Shown: positions 48,667-59,295 of the stretch, one piece after another | How positions within the stretch are numbered: the first letter of the stretch is position 1 | Layout: each line of letters opens with the position of its first letter | Assembly: GCA_028023455.1 (NCBI GenBank) | Contig: JAQFVV010006216.1 | Coordinates: 5,412,877 to 5,476,876, forward strand | Direction: 5' to 3' | Origin: Epiperipatus broadwayi | Taxonomy: Eukaryota; Onychophora; Udeonychophora; Euonychophora; Peripatidae | DNA: 64,000 bases | Notes under the pieces: model-generated | Databases searched by the model: none | What the model was told of the DNA's origin: nothing | The model's input: the letters and a program-made list of their open reading frames with translations, nothing else | Translations under genes and position numbers: made by a program

Positions 48667-48985
48667 CTAGAGAACATAGTCATGCAGGTGTGCTGGAGGA
48701 CGACTAAAGCGCTTTGGTGCTGGTTCTGGTTTGCTGTTGTCTTCAGTTTGTTGGTCCTCCTTGCTTGTACTGCATGTCTCTGGAGCTTCATTCCTTGTGG
48801 CTGCATCAGCATAATATAGTCTAAGTTGCTTTCGATGGCGATGATGTTGACATCCATCTGCTGTTTTGACTATAAGGGTGTGGAGTCCTTTCTGTTGGAT
48901 CACGACTGCTGGAATCCATTTAGTGGGTCCTCTATACATTATGCATAGCACTTTAGTCTGCAAAGCTAGTGGTGTTCTGGCAATC
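48667..48985 (-). pseudogene. Integrase C-terminal region left after internal deletion
   Basis: In the frame shared with the protease remnant, the segment reads ALQTKVLCIMYRGPTKWIPA, then HTLIVKTADGCQHHRHRKQL, then LRLYYADAAT. This is the pattern of the C-terminal domain of Gypsy integrases ('W-x-PA-x-V... V-x-T-x-DG-x-x-W-R-R-H'). The protein then runs into a Pro/Glu-rich tail ending at 48667. The integrase zinc and catalytic domains are absent. The join to protease sequence lies at about 48985-49060. Confidence 0.7.
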
Positions 48986-49059
48986 CTGGTGTTCCAATTT
49001 TTCATATTCATCTGATTCATAAGTCTTGATAATGTTGTGAGCTGGTTCACTTTGAACCC

Positions 49060-49335
49060 TAAGTGACTGAACCAGTCACGGCCTAATAAGTTGCTGTGAT
49101 CACCTGTTGCCACTACCAGTGGTAGGTGTCTAGTTTTATTAGGCATGGTAATTTTAACTCTTGTCTGACCTAAGAGTTTTATTTTTTTACCTTGATAATC
49201 TGTTATAGTCCTAGTGCTAGGATGCAGATTATATTTATTATTTTTATTAAGTCTTTTTTGAAACAATAGACACTGCAAACCCTGTGTCTAGTTCCATTCT
49301 CACTGGCATATCTTTAATCATAATACTCTGTATAA
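49060..49335 (-). pseudogene. Retropepsin-like protease remnant, young Gypsy element
   Basis: The minus strand reads MIKDMPVRMELDTGFAVSIV near 49330-49265, with the aspartic protease active-site D-T-G. A frame break follows near 49260, then LPLVVATGDHSNLLGRDWF near 49110, containing the second conserved LLGR-x-W block. Protease would process the element polyprotein. The frame break and the downstream deletion make this copy defective. Confidence 0.75.
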
Positions 49336-49388
49336 ATCCAGACTGATTGTCCTTAATGTGATTTATACTGGCAACTTGTTTATTTTTC

Positions 49389-49646
49389 TTATAGTTGCCT
49401 TTGTTTTTTGGAATGGTTTTTTCCCATTCTCATATTGGCTGTTTGTCTTTTTAAGTTTCGACATGCCGCTCTTATATGACCGACACGCTTGCAAAATGAG
49501 CACACAGTATGGAGATGTGGACATTCTGTTTGCATGTGGATCGGTTCATCGCATCTATAACAACGCTTTACACTCGTTATTATTGAGCTAACTGAGTGCT
49601 TATCAGAACAGTATAATTCATTTTTTGTAATGGCTTTGCCTGACAC
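49389..49646 (-). pseudogene. Gag zinc-knuckle segment, young Gypsy element
   Basis: The frame contains CYRCDEPIHMQTEC and CSFCKRVGHIRAAC. The second is a perfect CX2CX4HX4C knuckle, and the first has the same spacing with P-I before the His. This nucleocapsid region binds element RNA. It is one frame off from the main gag frame at 49580-50152, and the shift lies near 49640. Confidence 0.8.
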
Positions 49647-50152
49647 GCTATAGATTCTGCCAGCGTGGCTTGAGTTACAGCCTTTTCAAAATCTATATCC
49701 AGTGTCATTAATAGTTTGAGTCTTAAATTATGATCGTTCATGCCACAAATGAAACGATTGCGTAGTGCTTCATTTAAGAACTCTTTAAGCTCGCACGTTA
49801 GTGCTAATGTTCTGATTCGCGTTGCGAATTCTCTAGCTTTTTCATCCACCGCATGTGTACACAGATTGAAATAATATCTCTGCATTATTGTTAGCGGTTT
49901 GGGGGAAAAATATTCTGTGAGAATCGCCAACGCTTTCTCAAAATTCAAGTCGGCCAGTGTTTCTGACCCGATTTGAGATTTTAAAATATTATATGTTTGC
50001 GACCCGATTATAGTTATCAGCGTCGCTAATTTTATTTCAGACTTTTTGATCCGATTGGCCTGCATATAAAAAATTAGGTGCTCTTTGTAGCTTGACCAGT
50101 TCTCAGGGAATCCTGGATCAAAAGCTTCCATCGAGCCAATTATACTAGCCAT
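49580..50152 (-). CDS. Gag-like capsid protein of the young Gypsy element
   Basis: An intact frame of 190 codons starts MASIIGSMEAFDPGFPENWS, shortly after the primer-binding region. It includes SYKEHLIFYMQAN, then ALAILTEYFSPKPLTIMQRY, then REFATRIRTLAL and LRNRFICGMNDHNLRLKLL. This is the usual layout of Ty3/Gypsy capsid domains ending in 'R-x-x-F-x-x-G-x-x-D'. The last 20 or so codons appear to be out of the original frame, because the zinc-knuckle sequence continues in a neighbouring frame. The capsid part could still be translated; function is unproven. Confidence 0.8.
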   Translation of the reverse strand: MASIIGSMEAFDPGFPENWSSYKEHLIFYMQANRIKKSEIKLATLITIIGSQTYNILKSQIGSETLADLNFEKALAILTEYFSPKPLTIMQRYYFNLCTHAVDEKAREFATRIRTLALTCELKEFLNEALRNRFICGMNDHNLRLKLLMTLDIDFEKAVTQATLAESIACQAKPLQKMNYTVLISTQLAQ

Positions 50153-50481
50153 TTTTTTATTTTATTTTTCTCTATTATCACATGAGAAAAAATATTTTTT
50201 TCCGTATATTCCGCACCAATCACTTTGTTTCCTCCCTGAAATAAGTGATTTTGACAGTGGCTGTTTAGTAAATACTATTGTATATTTTACTTGTTTTGCC
50301 AGCAATAAGTGATTTCAAGAATCACTGTTTAATAAATATGTATGCGTATTCTATTAAATACTTGGACCGTATTTAAGTGTGATTTAGTAATCACAGCTTC
50401 GTAACTTAAGAGTGTGTGCGCACTCGCGTATTTATGTTTTCCAAGTTTTTTTCTTTTTCCAGCCGTGGGGAATAAAAAATC

Positions 50482-50503
50482 TTTTGTCCAACTGCGCCAA
50501 ATC
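50482..50503 (-). promoter_or_regulatory. Primer-binding site of the young Gypsy element
   Basis: Just inside the 5' LTR end (...CACAACA) the minus strand reads GA, then TTTGGCGCAGTTGGACAAAA. TGGCGC at this position is complementary to a tRNA ending in GCGCCA. The exact primer tRNA was not determined. Confidence 0.7.
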
Positions 50504-51141
50504 TGTTGTGTTTGGTCTGGATTACAGACCCAACTAACAGTAAATAATATAAATAATACTGAAACAAGTATTATAATTTAATATATTTATTATGTACAAA
50601 TATATACAAACAATATACAGTATACAAATGCATATTTATAAGTTGAATCTTGGAGTTTAAAGTAACTCTTGTGTTCTGCCTGCCGCTTCCAGTCACATCT
50701 TATGGCTTGCCTCACGGGTAAGGTCTATGACTCTTCCAGCTGTACTAGACAGCTTGCCTTGAGCCGAGTGTGATCTTAGCAGCGTCCAGTCTCTGTGGGA
50801 CTTGCCTAGCTGTGTAGATCTAAATAGCGTAGTGCTATTAATGGGAATACTTGCTGCTGTTTAGGTTAGCAGAGTTTGACTGGGAGAACGCAAAGCGTCT
50901 GTTTAGGTTTGACACGTTCTTCCTTGATTCTCACAAAAGGCTGACTATTTATACACAGATCCCTGACCTTATTGAAAACCTTCGGATTCAGCAAGCATCA
51001 TTGCTCATTGGCCTGTAATAATCATTGGCTATGCTTTTATCTATACATCAGCCTACTGGCCTGAGGCAAACAATGCTTAATCCGATCAGATAAGGCGGCA
51101 TCTGGAATAGTCCACTTCAGAGAGAAGGGAGGACTATAACA
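50504..51141 (-). repeat. 5' LTR of the young Gypsy element
   Basis: 638 bp, direct partner of 48005-48641 with the same TG...CA ends. It would carry the element promoter, but I could not place a TATA box or start site with confidence. Confidence 0.92.
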
Positions 51142-51146
51142 CTTAT

Positions 51147-54100
51147 ATACCAACTTAATCTTTTATAAAGTCAAACTCTGTTTTACAGCAACTTCTTAAC
51201 AGTATTCATATTTTTTAACAAAAGAATTCGATATTTTGATAGTCCCATTGTGTCTCAGTTGATCAAATTCATGTATAACACCAAATAAAATTATTAAATC
51301 TACACACTTTATTAAAAAGATTTATTATACTCATGGTTAAATGAATCTCTAACACTAATTTTCATTTTTAAAGAAATCAGTTAATTTGTCTATCACTATT
51401 ATACTTATTTACCAAATCAATTTTATTCTTAGCTGCTATTCAGATTCATTAACTATCTAACCATCTATTATTCAGACAAAGTATTTTCTAAACAATCGAA
51501 TTAAAAGTGATTTATCTTTCAGTGAATATTGCTTTGTAATTTTACAATTTCTAAATGTATAACAATGCCATTGAATCTTAAAAATTATAAATTTAATTTA
51601 GGTTTTAAACCTTTCCAAGATATTAATATCAATTCCCTACTAAATTTAACTAGTGAATATTAAAAAGATATCAAGGGAAACTTTATATTTTTAAACAATG
51701 AAAAAAATACTCCATTCTAGTAGTTAATTTGTCATTAATTACAAACTGATGGTCAATTATACTGAAAGATTTCTAAGGAGAACATGAAAACATTTATTGA
51801 GATTAGGAATATAAAAACTATATACATAACTTCTGACAAGATAAAAATGCAGACAAAAAAAGGACATAGAAAAATCTGACTCAGTCCCTTAAAAATGCTT
51901 TTAACAAAAATGAGAATATAGTTTGTGTGATAGTGATATGATTTCTAAGTTAATTAATTTAACCAATAATTTTTTTTTTACAATTAAGATTAAGTAATTT
52001 GATAAGTTATGAATAAAAATAAGCCTGCACATGGCACAATCCCAATTCAGAACAATTAACATGACAAATCAGTATGCTTTTTCCAAAATGTTAAAATGAC
52101 ATATTAGTTTAATTAATAGAACACTTGACTCTATTTAGACACTCTTGTCCCATATCTTTGGAAGAAGATTCTCCAAAGATATATACCCAACAAGAACTGA
52201 ACTTAAAAAATAGTTTTTAATAACATCTGCTGACATGAGAAAGTGAAACATGTATTCAAATATTGTTTGCTTCATAACTCTCATCATAAAAATCCAGAAT
52301 ATAATTTAATAACTTGTTTGTAAATTATCCTCTTTGATTTATCCTAAATAGATTTTTTGCACAATATTAATTTCAAAGCAAAAATTTGATATTAGTAACT
52401 AATTCAAATATTGCTATAGAGATTAACTTCTTCCCACAATCCTTTTAGCTTCTCAGAATATTGTTATCTATAATCTCACAGTCTTGAGAGATAAAAAAAA
52501 AAAAAAACTTTTAGATAATTAAAATTGTTGCTGCAAATAGTATATCTCTTTCAGTAATCTTCTGATATATACTGTTATATTGTTTACATTACTACTCTCT
52601 TTCCATCTAAAATCAATTACAAAAAAAAAAAAAACACCTAAATTTAAATATGTATAGCAATGAATTAGAAATTAACTTTAAATAACATGATCAAATTATA
52701 ATAGAAGGCACATGATGTTCAACGTTGATAAGTCAAATTTTTTCAAGCTCCAATGACAGTCTCTCAAAATTATTGGTTTAATATTCAGAAAACATATTAT
52801 ATATAGTAGCATATAAACCCCTAAAGATATACAATTACCTTACTAGTTTTAACCAAAACACACATAATATAAATAATTACGAACACTATCTCACACAAAT
52901 ATAAGTTAAACATAAATTAATAATAAACTAACATTAATATATCAAACAGAAATAAATTTAAATTCAATTACAGGAGCAACTAAAGTATTAATAAAATAAG
53001 AAGATAATAAAACATTAACACTGTAATTTATGTAAACGTCTAAGTTATTTGGACATTTTAAGCAATGCTTTGATTATTTAGCTTAGAAATTCAACTTATT
53101 AATATATAATTTTTATTTGTAATGCATCTAGTGTACAGTTGATGACCTGATCTAAAAAAATTTATAATTTAGCAAATGCTTCCTGCAGGAGCTTAAATTC
53201 TTGTCCTCTTTCAGTGAAAAATTTCTGTACATTTGCTGGTTAAATTTACAAGGAAATTATAATTTCTTGGATCTAAGACCTCAAGCTTTAAAATGATGAA
53301 CATTTTGAAAGCAATTACAGTTTATAAATAACATTTCTTTTTTTTAAACTGCATATAAATTATAAAGCTCACAAACAATTATGAAGTATTATTTCAAAAA
53401 TAGTGAAGTCTATTTAAGCTTTAGCTAAGAGATAAATCAATAAGAAAATCAACTTTTCTGAATTTAAGAGTAATTTTCTCAAGTTTAGAATTTCTTTACT
53501 AAGAATTAAGATTAAGAATAGATAAAATTTTACTTAGAAACATACTAATATAGTTAGGATACCAAAGAAAAGCTTTATATTTATCTCTAAATGTATTGGT
53601 GAAGCTAATTACAGATAATAAAATTAATGGCTGAGTAGTTTCGAGAAGTTTTGTCTTCTCATAATCATAGTCAGTGAGTTGAATGAGCACAATGGAAAGT
53701 GTGTGTGATGAATATTTAAATTTATTCAAAGTGGGTTAGAGAGTCCACTTTGTGGAGAGAGAGAAGCATGCTTACTTACAATTTATAGCATAGGTGTTGT
53801 TAACTATAAGCCATGCTTCTTTATCTTTATTTAATATAGGATTTTAAAAAAAAATGCAGAAAAATTACAAATTTTCAGTCTTATTTCATGATAAATATTT
53901 ACTGAATCTTAATGTTTTATAAATTAAGCAATGGAAATGATCTCCTGTTTAATCTAGAATATCTCAGACATAACTAATTTTTATATAATCAATTCAATTT
54001 TTCTAAATATATAAATTGTAAGATATCAAAGATACTAAGTAAAATATCTATAGCAGGACATGTATTAAGTTCAATGTAGGAAAATTCTATCTTTGAAATT

Positions 54101-56229
54101 TAATAATGTGGAGAAATAATTTAAATAAAACTTTAACTAATCCTTGATTATAAAAAAAAAGTTCCATTAGTACTCTTTTCAAAGAATTCAACTTCTGTAT
54201 TTTTATTCCAATAGTTTTCCTTGAAACTTTGATATTTGATTTACATTTAAATTTAGAATTTTTTAAACTTATAGTTAAATACAGCCCAATCCTTTAACTT
54301 GATCATATATATTTTAAGTAGCATAAGTTGTTTTTTCCCCACATATTATTAATACTATATGTGAATTTTATTTGTTTGTTAATTTCATCAGTAACCTTCT
54401 ATTATAATTTGATCATGTTATTTAAAGTTAATTTCTAATTCATTGCTATCAATTTTTATTTTCATTTTTTTTGTTAAATCTAATAATCATTTCCTGAAGC
54501 TCTGAAACACTTACAAAATCCAGATGGCTTAACTATTATCTATTTATTTTTATTTTGTTAATCTATAAAATATTTCCTCACGGATTATTATAAAAGTTTT
54601 ATAAATAAGGAATCATCCTGCCAAATTTCTTGTCAATAAATGTTGCACTTTAATAAATATTCTTCATAATTTGATAAAATTCTGAAATCTGTGTCATGAT
54701 ACTCCAACGCTTTATTAACATTAAAAATATTTACAAACACTTTTCATAATCAATAATTCCTATGCAAAATGACAATTCACATTCAATGAATATTTTTATA
54801 GTCTCTTAGTACAAGGATGTGCAACAAGCACTTTAAAATACAGCCTATTCCTTAAGATGATTTGAGTCTAAAATTCTCTTTACATTATTTATAATAATGT
54901 TTGCAAATACCTTTACACTTATTTGATGGAAAACTCCATGTATATGCTTTTAAATTATCTTTATTAGACTTACCAAATGTCTAAATAAAATGTTGGTATA
55001 TTCTAATCACATGGAAACATGACTTGTATTCTAATTTTTTTTCTGTAAAAACTTTTTATTTTATTACAACCATATACTTTGATAGAAAAGTTTTTGGTCA
55101 ATTCAACAAAAGAAAAGAGCATATCAATATTTCTTTCAAGCAACAAAACAATTTTAAATTATACATATGGAATTTCCTAATAGTAAAGAAATATCTTTTA
55201 CCTGAAAAAATATTTGAATTAATATATATATACCAACGTACCCAGGCTATAAAAACATGTTTTTTTAATGGTTGCTTTAACATTTTTTAAAAAAAAATTT
55301 ATGTAAATTAAACAAACATTTTAATATTATATAAATATATCTGTTTATTTTTGTATTATGGTTTATTAATGGCTTATATTTTTTCAAACTCTTGATAAAT
55401 ATCACTATATAGATAACATTTAATTTTAATAATTGTTTTGTAATTTGATTATTAACCTGTGAATTTGACATATAAATAAATGTAAGAAATTCACAATTGA
55501 AAAAATATATAAACAAATTTAAAGTTTTTTATTTTTGATTTTTCAATTATGAATTTGATAGAGTTACTTACAGACAAACATAACAGGTTTATTTAATTGG
55601 TTTGATATGTGACAGCCTCAAGAAAAAACACAAATTCATATCACATAATAACCTTATAAACAAACAAACATTCACCAATCAGATAACAGAGAAAATAGAG
55701 ATTTTATATATAAGATTCACTTTCTTTGGCTGTAAAAGAATTTGCTGTTAACTGAAAGGAAACCCATTAATTTCTCCTTGAGATCACAAAGACAAAAAAG
55801 TTCTAATGAGCAGTCGATGTTTTTGTGATTGCAATTGTTATCACTATTGATTATTCATATGGTATATGACCATGGATGGGATATTCATCAGCCAGTGTGG
55901 TGAGTTCACTTAGCTCTGAATTTAAGATCAAAAAACACCATGACTTTTCTTCAGTTTCCTGAAAGTTCTTAAATAAATATCAGTTGAGTTTTATTGAAGG
56001 CAAGATTAATGTATATGTGAATGATCTTTTTTAAAAAAAAAAAAAATAGACATATACAATCATAGTAAACAAAACTAAATTATAATCCTTATTCCCAGGA
56101 AGAAATAAAATCACCAGCCAAGGAAATGGTGGCTAAAAGTGCTAAGAATCCAATTGATTATAGTCCTAGACTGCTGTTTAATGATGACTTTTTATTTAAG
56201 AACTTATCTGCAGATCATTTTCAAATGAT
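51147..56229. other. AT-rich non-coding sequence upstream of the Cab45-like exons
   Basis: I searched the minus strand for EF-hand loops and the other Cab45 blocks and found none. A possible coding-like minus-strand phrase near 53225-53160 (FFTERGQEFKLLQEAFAKL) ends in a stop and has no recognised relative. The remaining frames look like background. Confidence 0.45.
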
Positions 56230-57000
56230 GGAAAATGAAAAAAGAACTGTGTAATATTAAATGGAATATTACACAGGGGCAAAATTCTGTTTAGTGGTTT
56301 AAATAGGATATTGTTAGATTTTGTGAAGTTAGATGAAAAAAATGGATATGTATCTCCTACAAAATTAAAATATTGGAAGCGCAAGTGAAGTAGAATTCAT
56401 TACAAACAAAAAATGGAAGAATAACATTATAGAGATTGATGGTATATCAAAGACAATGGCAAAATTAATTATTCAAATTAATGGAAGATATCAAATGCAG
56501 AGAATTCAGGATTTTTGCTCTAACATATTCTCATTGTGATGAAAAAGTAGAGAATTTTTATATGAATGTACATAATAGTTTTAATCAGAACAAATAATAT
56601 TTTAAAATTATCATGGGAAACATTAATGCTAGAATTGTTAAATGATTGATAGGTAAATTTCATTACAGCGATAGAAATGAAAAAGAACAAAGACTTGTGG
56701 AATTTACAAAAAAAACTTTATAGTATAAATTCTTTCTTTGAGAAAAATTATAAACAGAAATGAACATGGAAACATCCAAGTAAAGATATAATAAAATTGT
56801 ATTACATTTTGACTAACAAAAAATATGTATTTTATGATTGTAATATTCTTAATAGATTCAACACAGGAAATGATCATCAATTAGTCAGATGTAAAATACA
56901 TGTTAATGCAAAACTAGAGACAAAACCTATTAGAAGAATCAGTATTAACAGATGATATTATTAACCTTCAGAAACATAACAATGAATGTAAATTACAACT
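56230..57000 (+). pseudogene. RTE-type LINE, endonuclease region (plus copy)
   Basis: Plus-strand pieces occur in the order of an APE-type endonuclease as found in RTE elements. CDEKVENFYMNVHN appears near 56540, then GNINARI near 56620 (for the 'GDFNA-x-IG' block), then SDRNEKEQRLVEF near 56665-56710. FNTGNDHQLVRCKIHVN closes the domain near 56855-56915, with the conserved 'SDH-x-LV' site changed to NDH. Stops and frameshifts are frequent. It continues into the reverse transcriptase fragment at 57270. Confidence 0.7.
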
Positions 57001-57269
57001 TCAAAAACTAGTAACAGATTTTGAAGTTTGTTCAATTGACTGAAATCAATAAGATAATTGATTAGAGGAGAATGTATGAAAAAAGATGAAATATAAAATT
57101 TTTTAAAAATGATCCATAAAGAGTTGAATATTTAGAGTTTTGTAAATAATAATGATATAAGAAAATATAATTGTGAATTGCTAAGGAAAGCTATAGAAAA
57201 AATAAAATTATCAAAAGTTTGAAACATTTCAAAAATAAGAAGATGGAACTATTACTAAAAAGAGATGAC

Positions 57270-57800
57270 ATCATGAATGTGTTGAAGAGTTCCATAAAGA
57301 ATTATATAGTAATAAAGAACAAGAAAATAACATATCCCTTATGGTTATTGCATCTTCTGAATTGCCCAGCATTTTAAATAAAGAAGTAAGACATGCAATT
57401 AAATCTATGAAAAAGAGAAAAGCTTCAGGAAGTAATGGAATTATTATTGATATTTTAAAAGAAGCAAATAAAGAAATAGAAAAATTGTTGGTAAAGCTAT
57501 ATATCAAATGCCTAAATAATAAAGATGTAGTTGATGATTGGAAGAATACAGTAATAGTATTAATAGTCAAGAAAGACGGCAAAGAAGACATTAGAAATTG
57601 CAGACTTGTTGGTCTTTTATCAGTTCTACACATAATCTTCAAGATAATTATAACTTTCCTACAATAAACTGGATTATAACAATATTAAAAAACAAGCCGG
57701 ATTTAAAAGTGGTTTGGCAAAGTAAATCTCATCCAAGTATTGAGAAAAGTTACAAAGTTGCCATTATGCTTCAGATTTGTAGATTATAAAAAGGGTTTTC
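57270..57800 (+). pseudogene. RTE-type LINE, reverse transcriptase fragment (plus copy)
   Basis: The frame 57341-57667 reads VRHAIKSMKKRKASGSNGII, DILKEANKEIEKLLVKLY and VDDWKNTVIVLIVKKDGKED, then RNCRLVGLLSVLHIIFKII. This is the standard first part of LINE reverse transcriptases ('K-x-GK-A-x-G-x-DGI', 'W-x-x-x-x-x-P-x-x-KKGD', 'NYRPISLLS'). The catalytic motifs A and C are missing or unreadable after 57670, so the polymerase core has been lost. Confidence 0.8.
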
Positions 57801-58480
57801 AGATGTGATTGTTTTTGCAAATAATGCTTCAGACTTCCAGGAAATGTTACAAGACTTATCAATAAAAGTAAGAAAATATGATTAAAAATAAATGCTAAAA
57901 AGACTCAAGTAATTTTCAATGAATGAGTGATAATCATGAACTAAAAGGAGGAAATTATTCATAGAATTAAACTTCGATGGGATGCTTTTGGTAAAAATAA
58001 TTTAATATTAAAACGAATTATGCCTATATATTTGAAAAGCAAGGTTTTTGATAGATGTGTTTTACCAGTTCTTATTCATGAATTTAAGACTTAGACACTA
58101 AAGAATAGAGTATAAATGAGACTTCAGACCACTCAATAAAATATAGAAAGATGTATGTAAGGAATAACAAGAAGAGACTGAAAACAAAACACATGAATGA
58201 GACAACTACATGTATCACTGATATCATTGAAATAATTAAATGATTGAAATGGAGTGATATACTGCTAAAAGAGATGATAATAGATTAATAGTCGAAGTTT
58301 TAAATTGGAGGCCAAGAAATTGTAAAAAATCTAGAAAAAGACCATATTTAAGATGGATGGATGGATAAAATAAGACAGTTTGCTGATATTAAGTAAGGAA
58401 AAGAAACTATGATCACAGAATTGGATTAAATATGAAGAAATCTTCATCCTGCAATGGATCAATTAACGGTTGAAAATGAT
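57800..58480 (+). pseudogene. RTE-type LINE, C-terminal region (plus copy)
   Basis: Plus-strand phrases IHRIKLRWDAFGKNNLILK (57955-58015), FDRCVLPVL, then LQTTQ, GITRRD and RPYLRWMDG (58345-58365) match the C-terminal part of RTE elements. HPAMDQ at about 58450 closes the frame. They correspond closely to the minus-strand copy at 58755-59295. The copy shows several stops and small indels. Confidence 0.75.
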
Positions 58481-58494
58481 GAAATAATTTACTT

Positions 58495-58720
58495 TCTTGA
58501 ATATCATTACTGCTTTCTTCCAGCCATCTAATATATTGGTATATATATATATATCACTTAGATATTTTGTTACAATTTTGTCAATAATTTCTCCATTACT
58601 TCATATGCTCCTTTTAAAATATCTATAATGATTCCATCATTTTTTTTTAAAATTTTCGACTTCATTCATTTAATTGCTTGTTTTACCTCTCCATTTCAAA
58701 GATGTAGCATTTAACTGAAA
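58495..58720 (-). pseudogene. RTE-type LINE reverse transcriptase fragment, inverted
   Basis: The minus strand contains TGATGGAATCATTATAGATA then TTTTAAAAGGAGCATATGAAG, matching the plus copy at 57435-57465 (GGAATTATTATTGATATTTT). It is a short piece of the same family in the opposite direction, wedged between the plus copy's 3' end and the minus copy's tail. Confidence 0.65.
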
Positions 58721-58754
58721 TTACTGCAACTACTTTCTTTTCCTAATATTAACC

Positions 58755-59295
58755 GTTCATCATCATCATCATCCATTATCAATCCACTGCAGGATGAAGG
58801 TCTCTCCAAGTTCAATCCATCTTCTCCAGCTCCTCTTCTCCTTCACCCCTGCACACTTTCTTATTTCATCCATCCATCTCACATGTGGTCTCTTTCTGGG
58901 TCTTTTACAATCTTTTGGAATCCCGTTTAAAATTTCAATTGTAAAGTTTTATCATCTCTTCTAGCAATATGTCCAGCCCAATTCCACTTCAGTCTTTTTA
59001 ATTTTTTCAATGAGGTCAGTAACACCTGTTCTCTTACCCATATATTACTTTTTCGATCTCTTCTTGTTACTCCCAACATGCATTTTTCCATACTTCTTTG
59101 AGTGGTCCGAAATCTCTGTATTGCTCTTCTATTAAGGGTCCAAGCTTCAGATCCATAAGTAAGAACTGGCAAAACACATTTATTAAAAACCTTCCTTTTC
59201 AAACACATAGGAATATTTCCTTTTAGTATCAAGTTATTTCTACCAAAAGCACTCCAACCAATTTTAATTCTATGATTAATTTTATCCATAAATTT
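58755..59295 (-). pseudogene. RTE-type LINE 3' end with (GAT)n tail (minus copy)
   Basis: The frame 58927-59289 is open for 120 codons: INHRIKIGWSAFGRNNLILK, KCVLPVLTYGSEAWTLNRRA, GVTRRDRKSNIWVREQVLLT and WNWAGHIARRDDKT. This is the RTE/endonuclease-reverse-transcriptase C-terminal signature. Continuing past a break, RPRKRPHVRWMDEIRK-like sequence and HPAVD-like sequence precede a GATGATGATGATGATG tail at 58758-58773. The tail is the usual microsatellite end of this LINE type. It is 5'-truncated at about 59295 and better preserved than the plus copy. Confidence 0.85.

Larger units (their letters stand above)
48005..51141 (-). mobile_element. Young, internally deleted Ty3/Gypsy-type LTR retrotransposon
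   Basis: Two direct LTRs (48005-48641 and 50504-51141) bracket 1.86 kb. The whole insertion is flanked by a perfect 5-bp duplication CTTAT (48000-48004 and 51142-51146). LTR ends are TG...CA. In transcription order (minus strand) it holds a primer-binding site, gag, zinc knuckles, a retropepsin active site, an integrase C-terminal region and a purine tract. Reverse transcriptase, RNase H and the integrase core are missing, so it could only have moved with enzymes from a full-length relative. It lies upstream of the Cab45-like exons in the same orientation. GC content is clearly higher than the surroundings. Confidence 0.92.

Noticed and set aside
49358-49591. 77-codon plus-strand frame opposite the Gypsy zinc knuckle
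   Set aside because: It is the complementary shadow of the minus-strand knuckle frame.
53160-53240. Minus-strand phrase FFTERGQEFKLLQEAFAKL that looks coding
   Set aside because: It ends in a stop without a donor, has no recognised relative and no supporting flanks.
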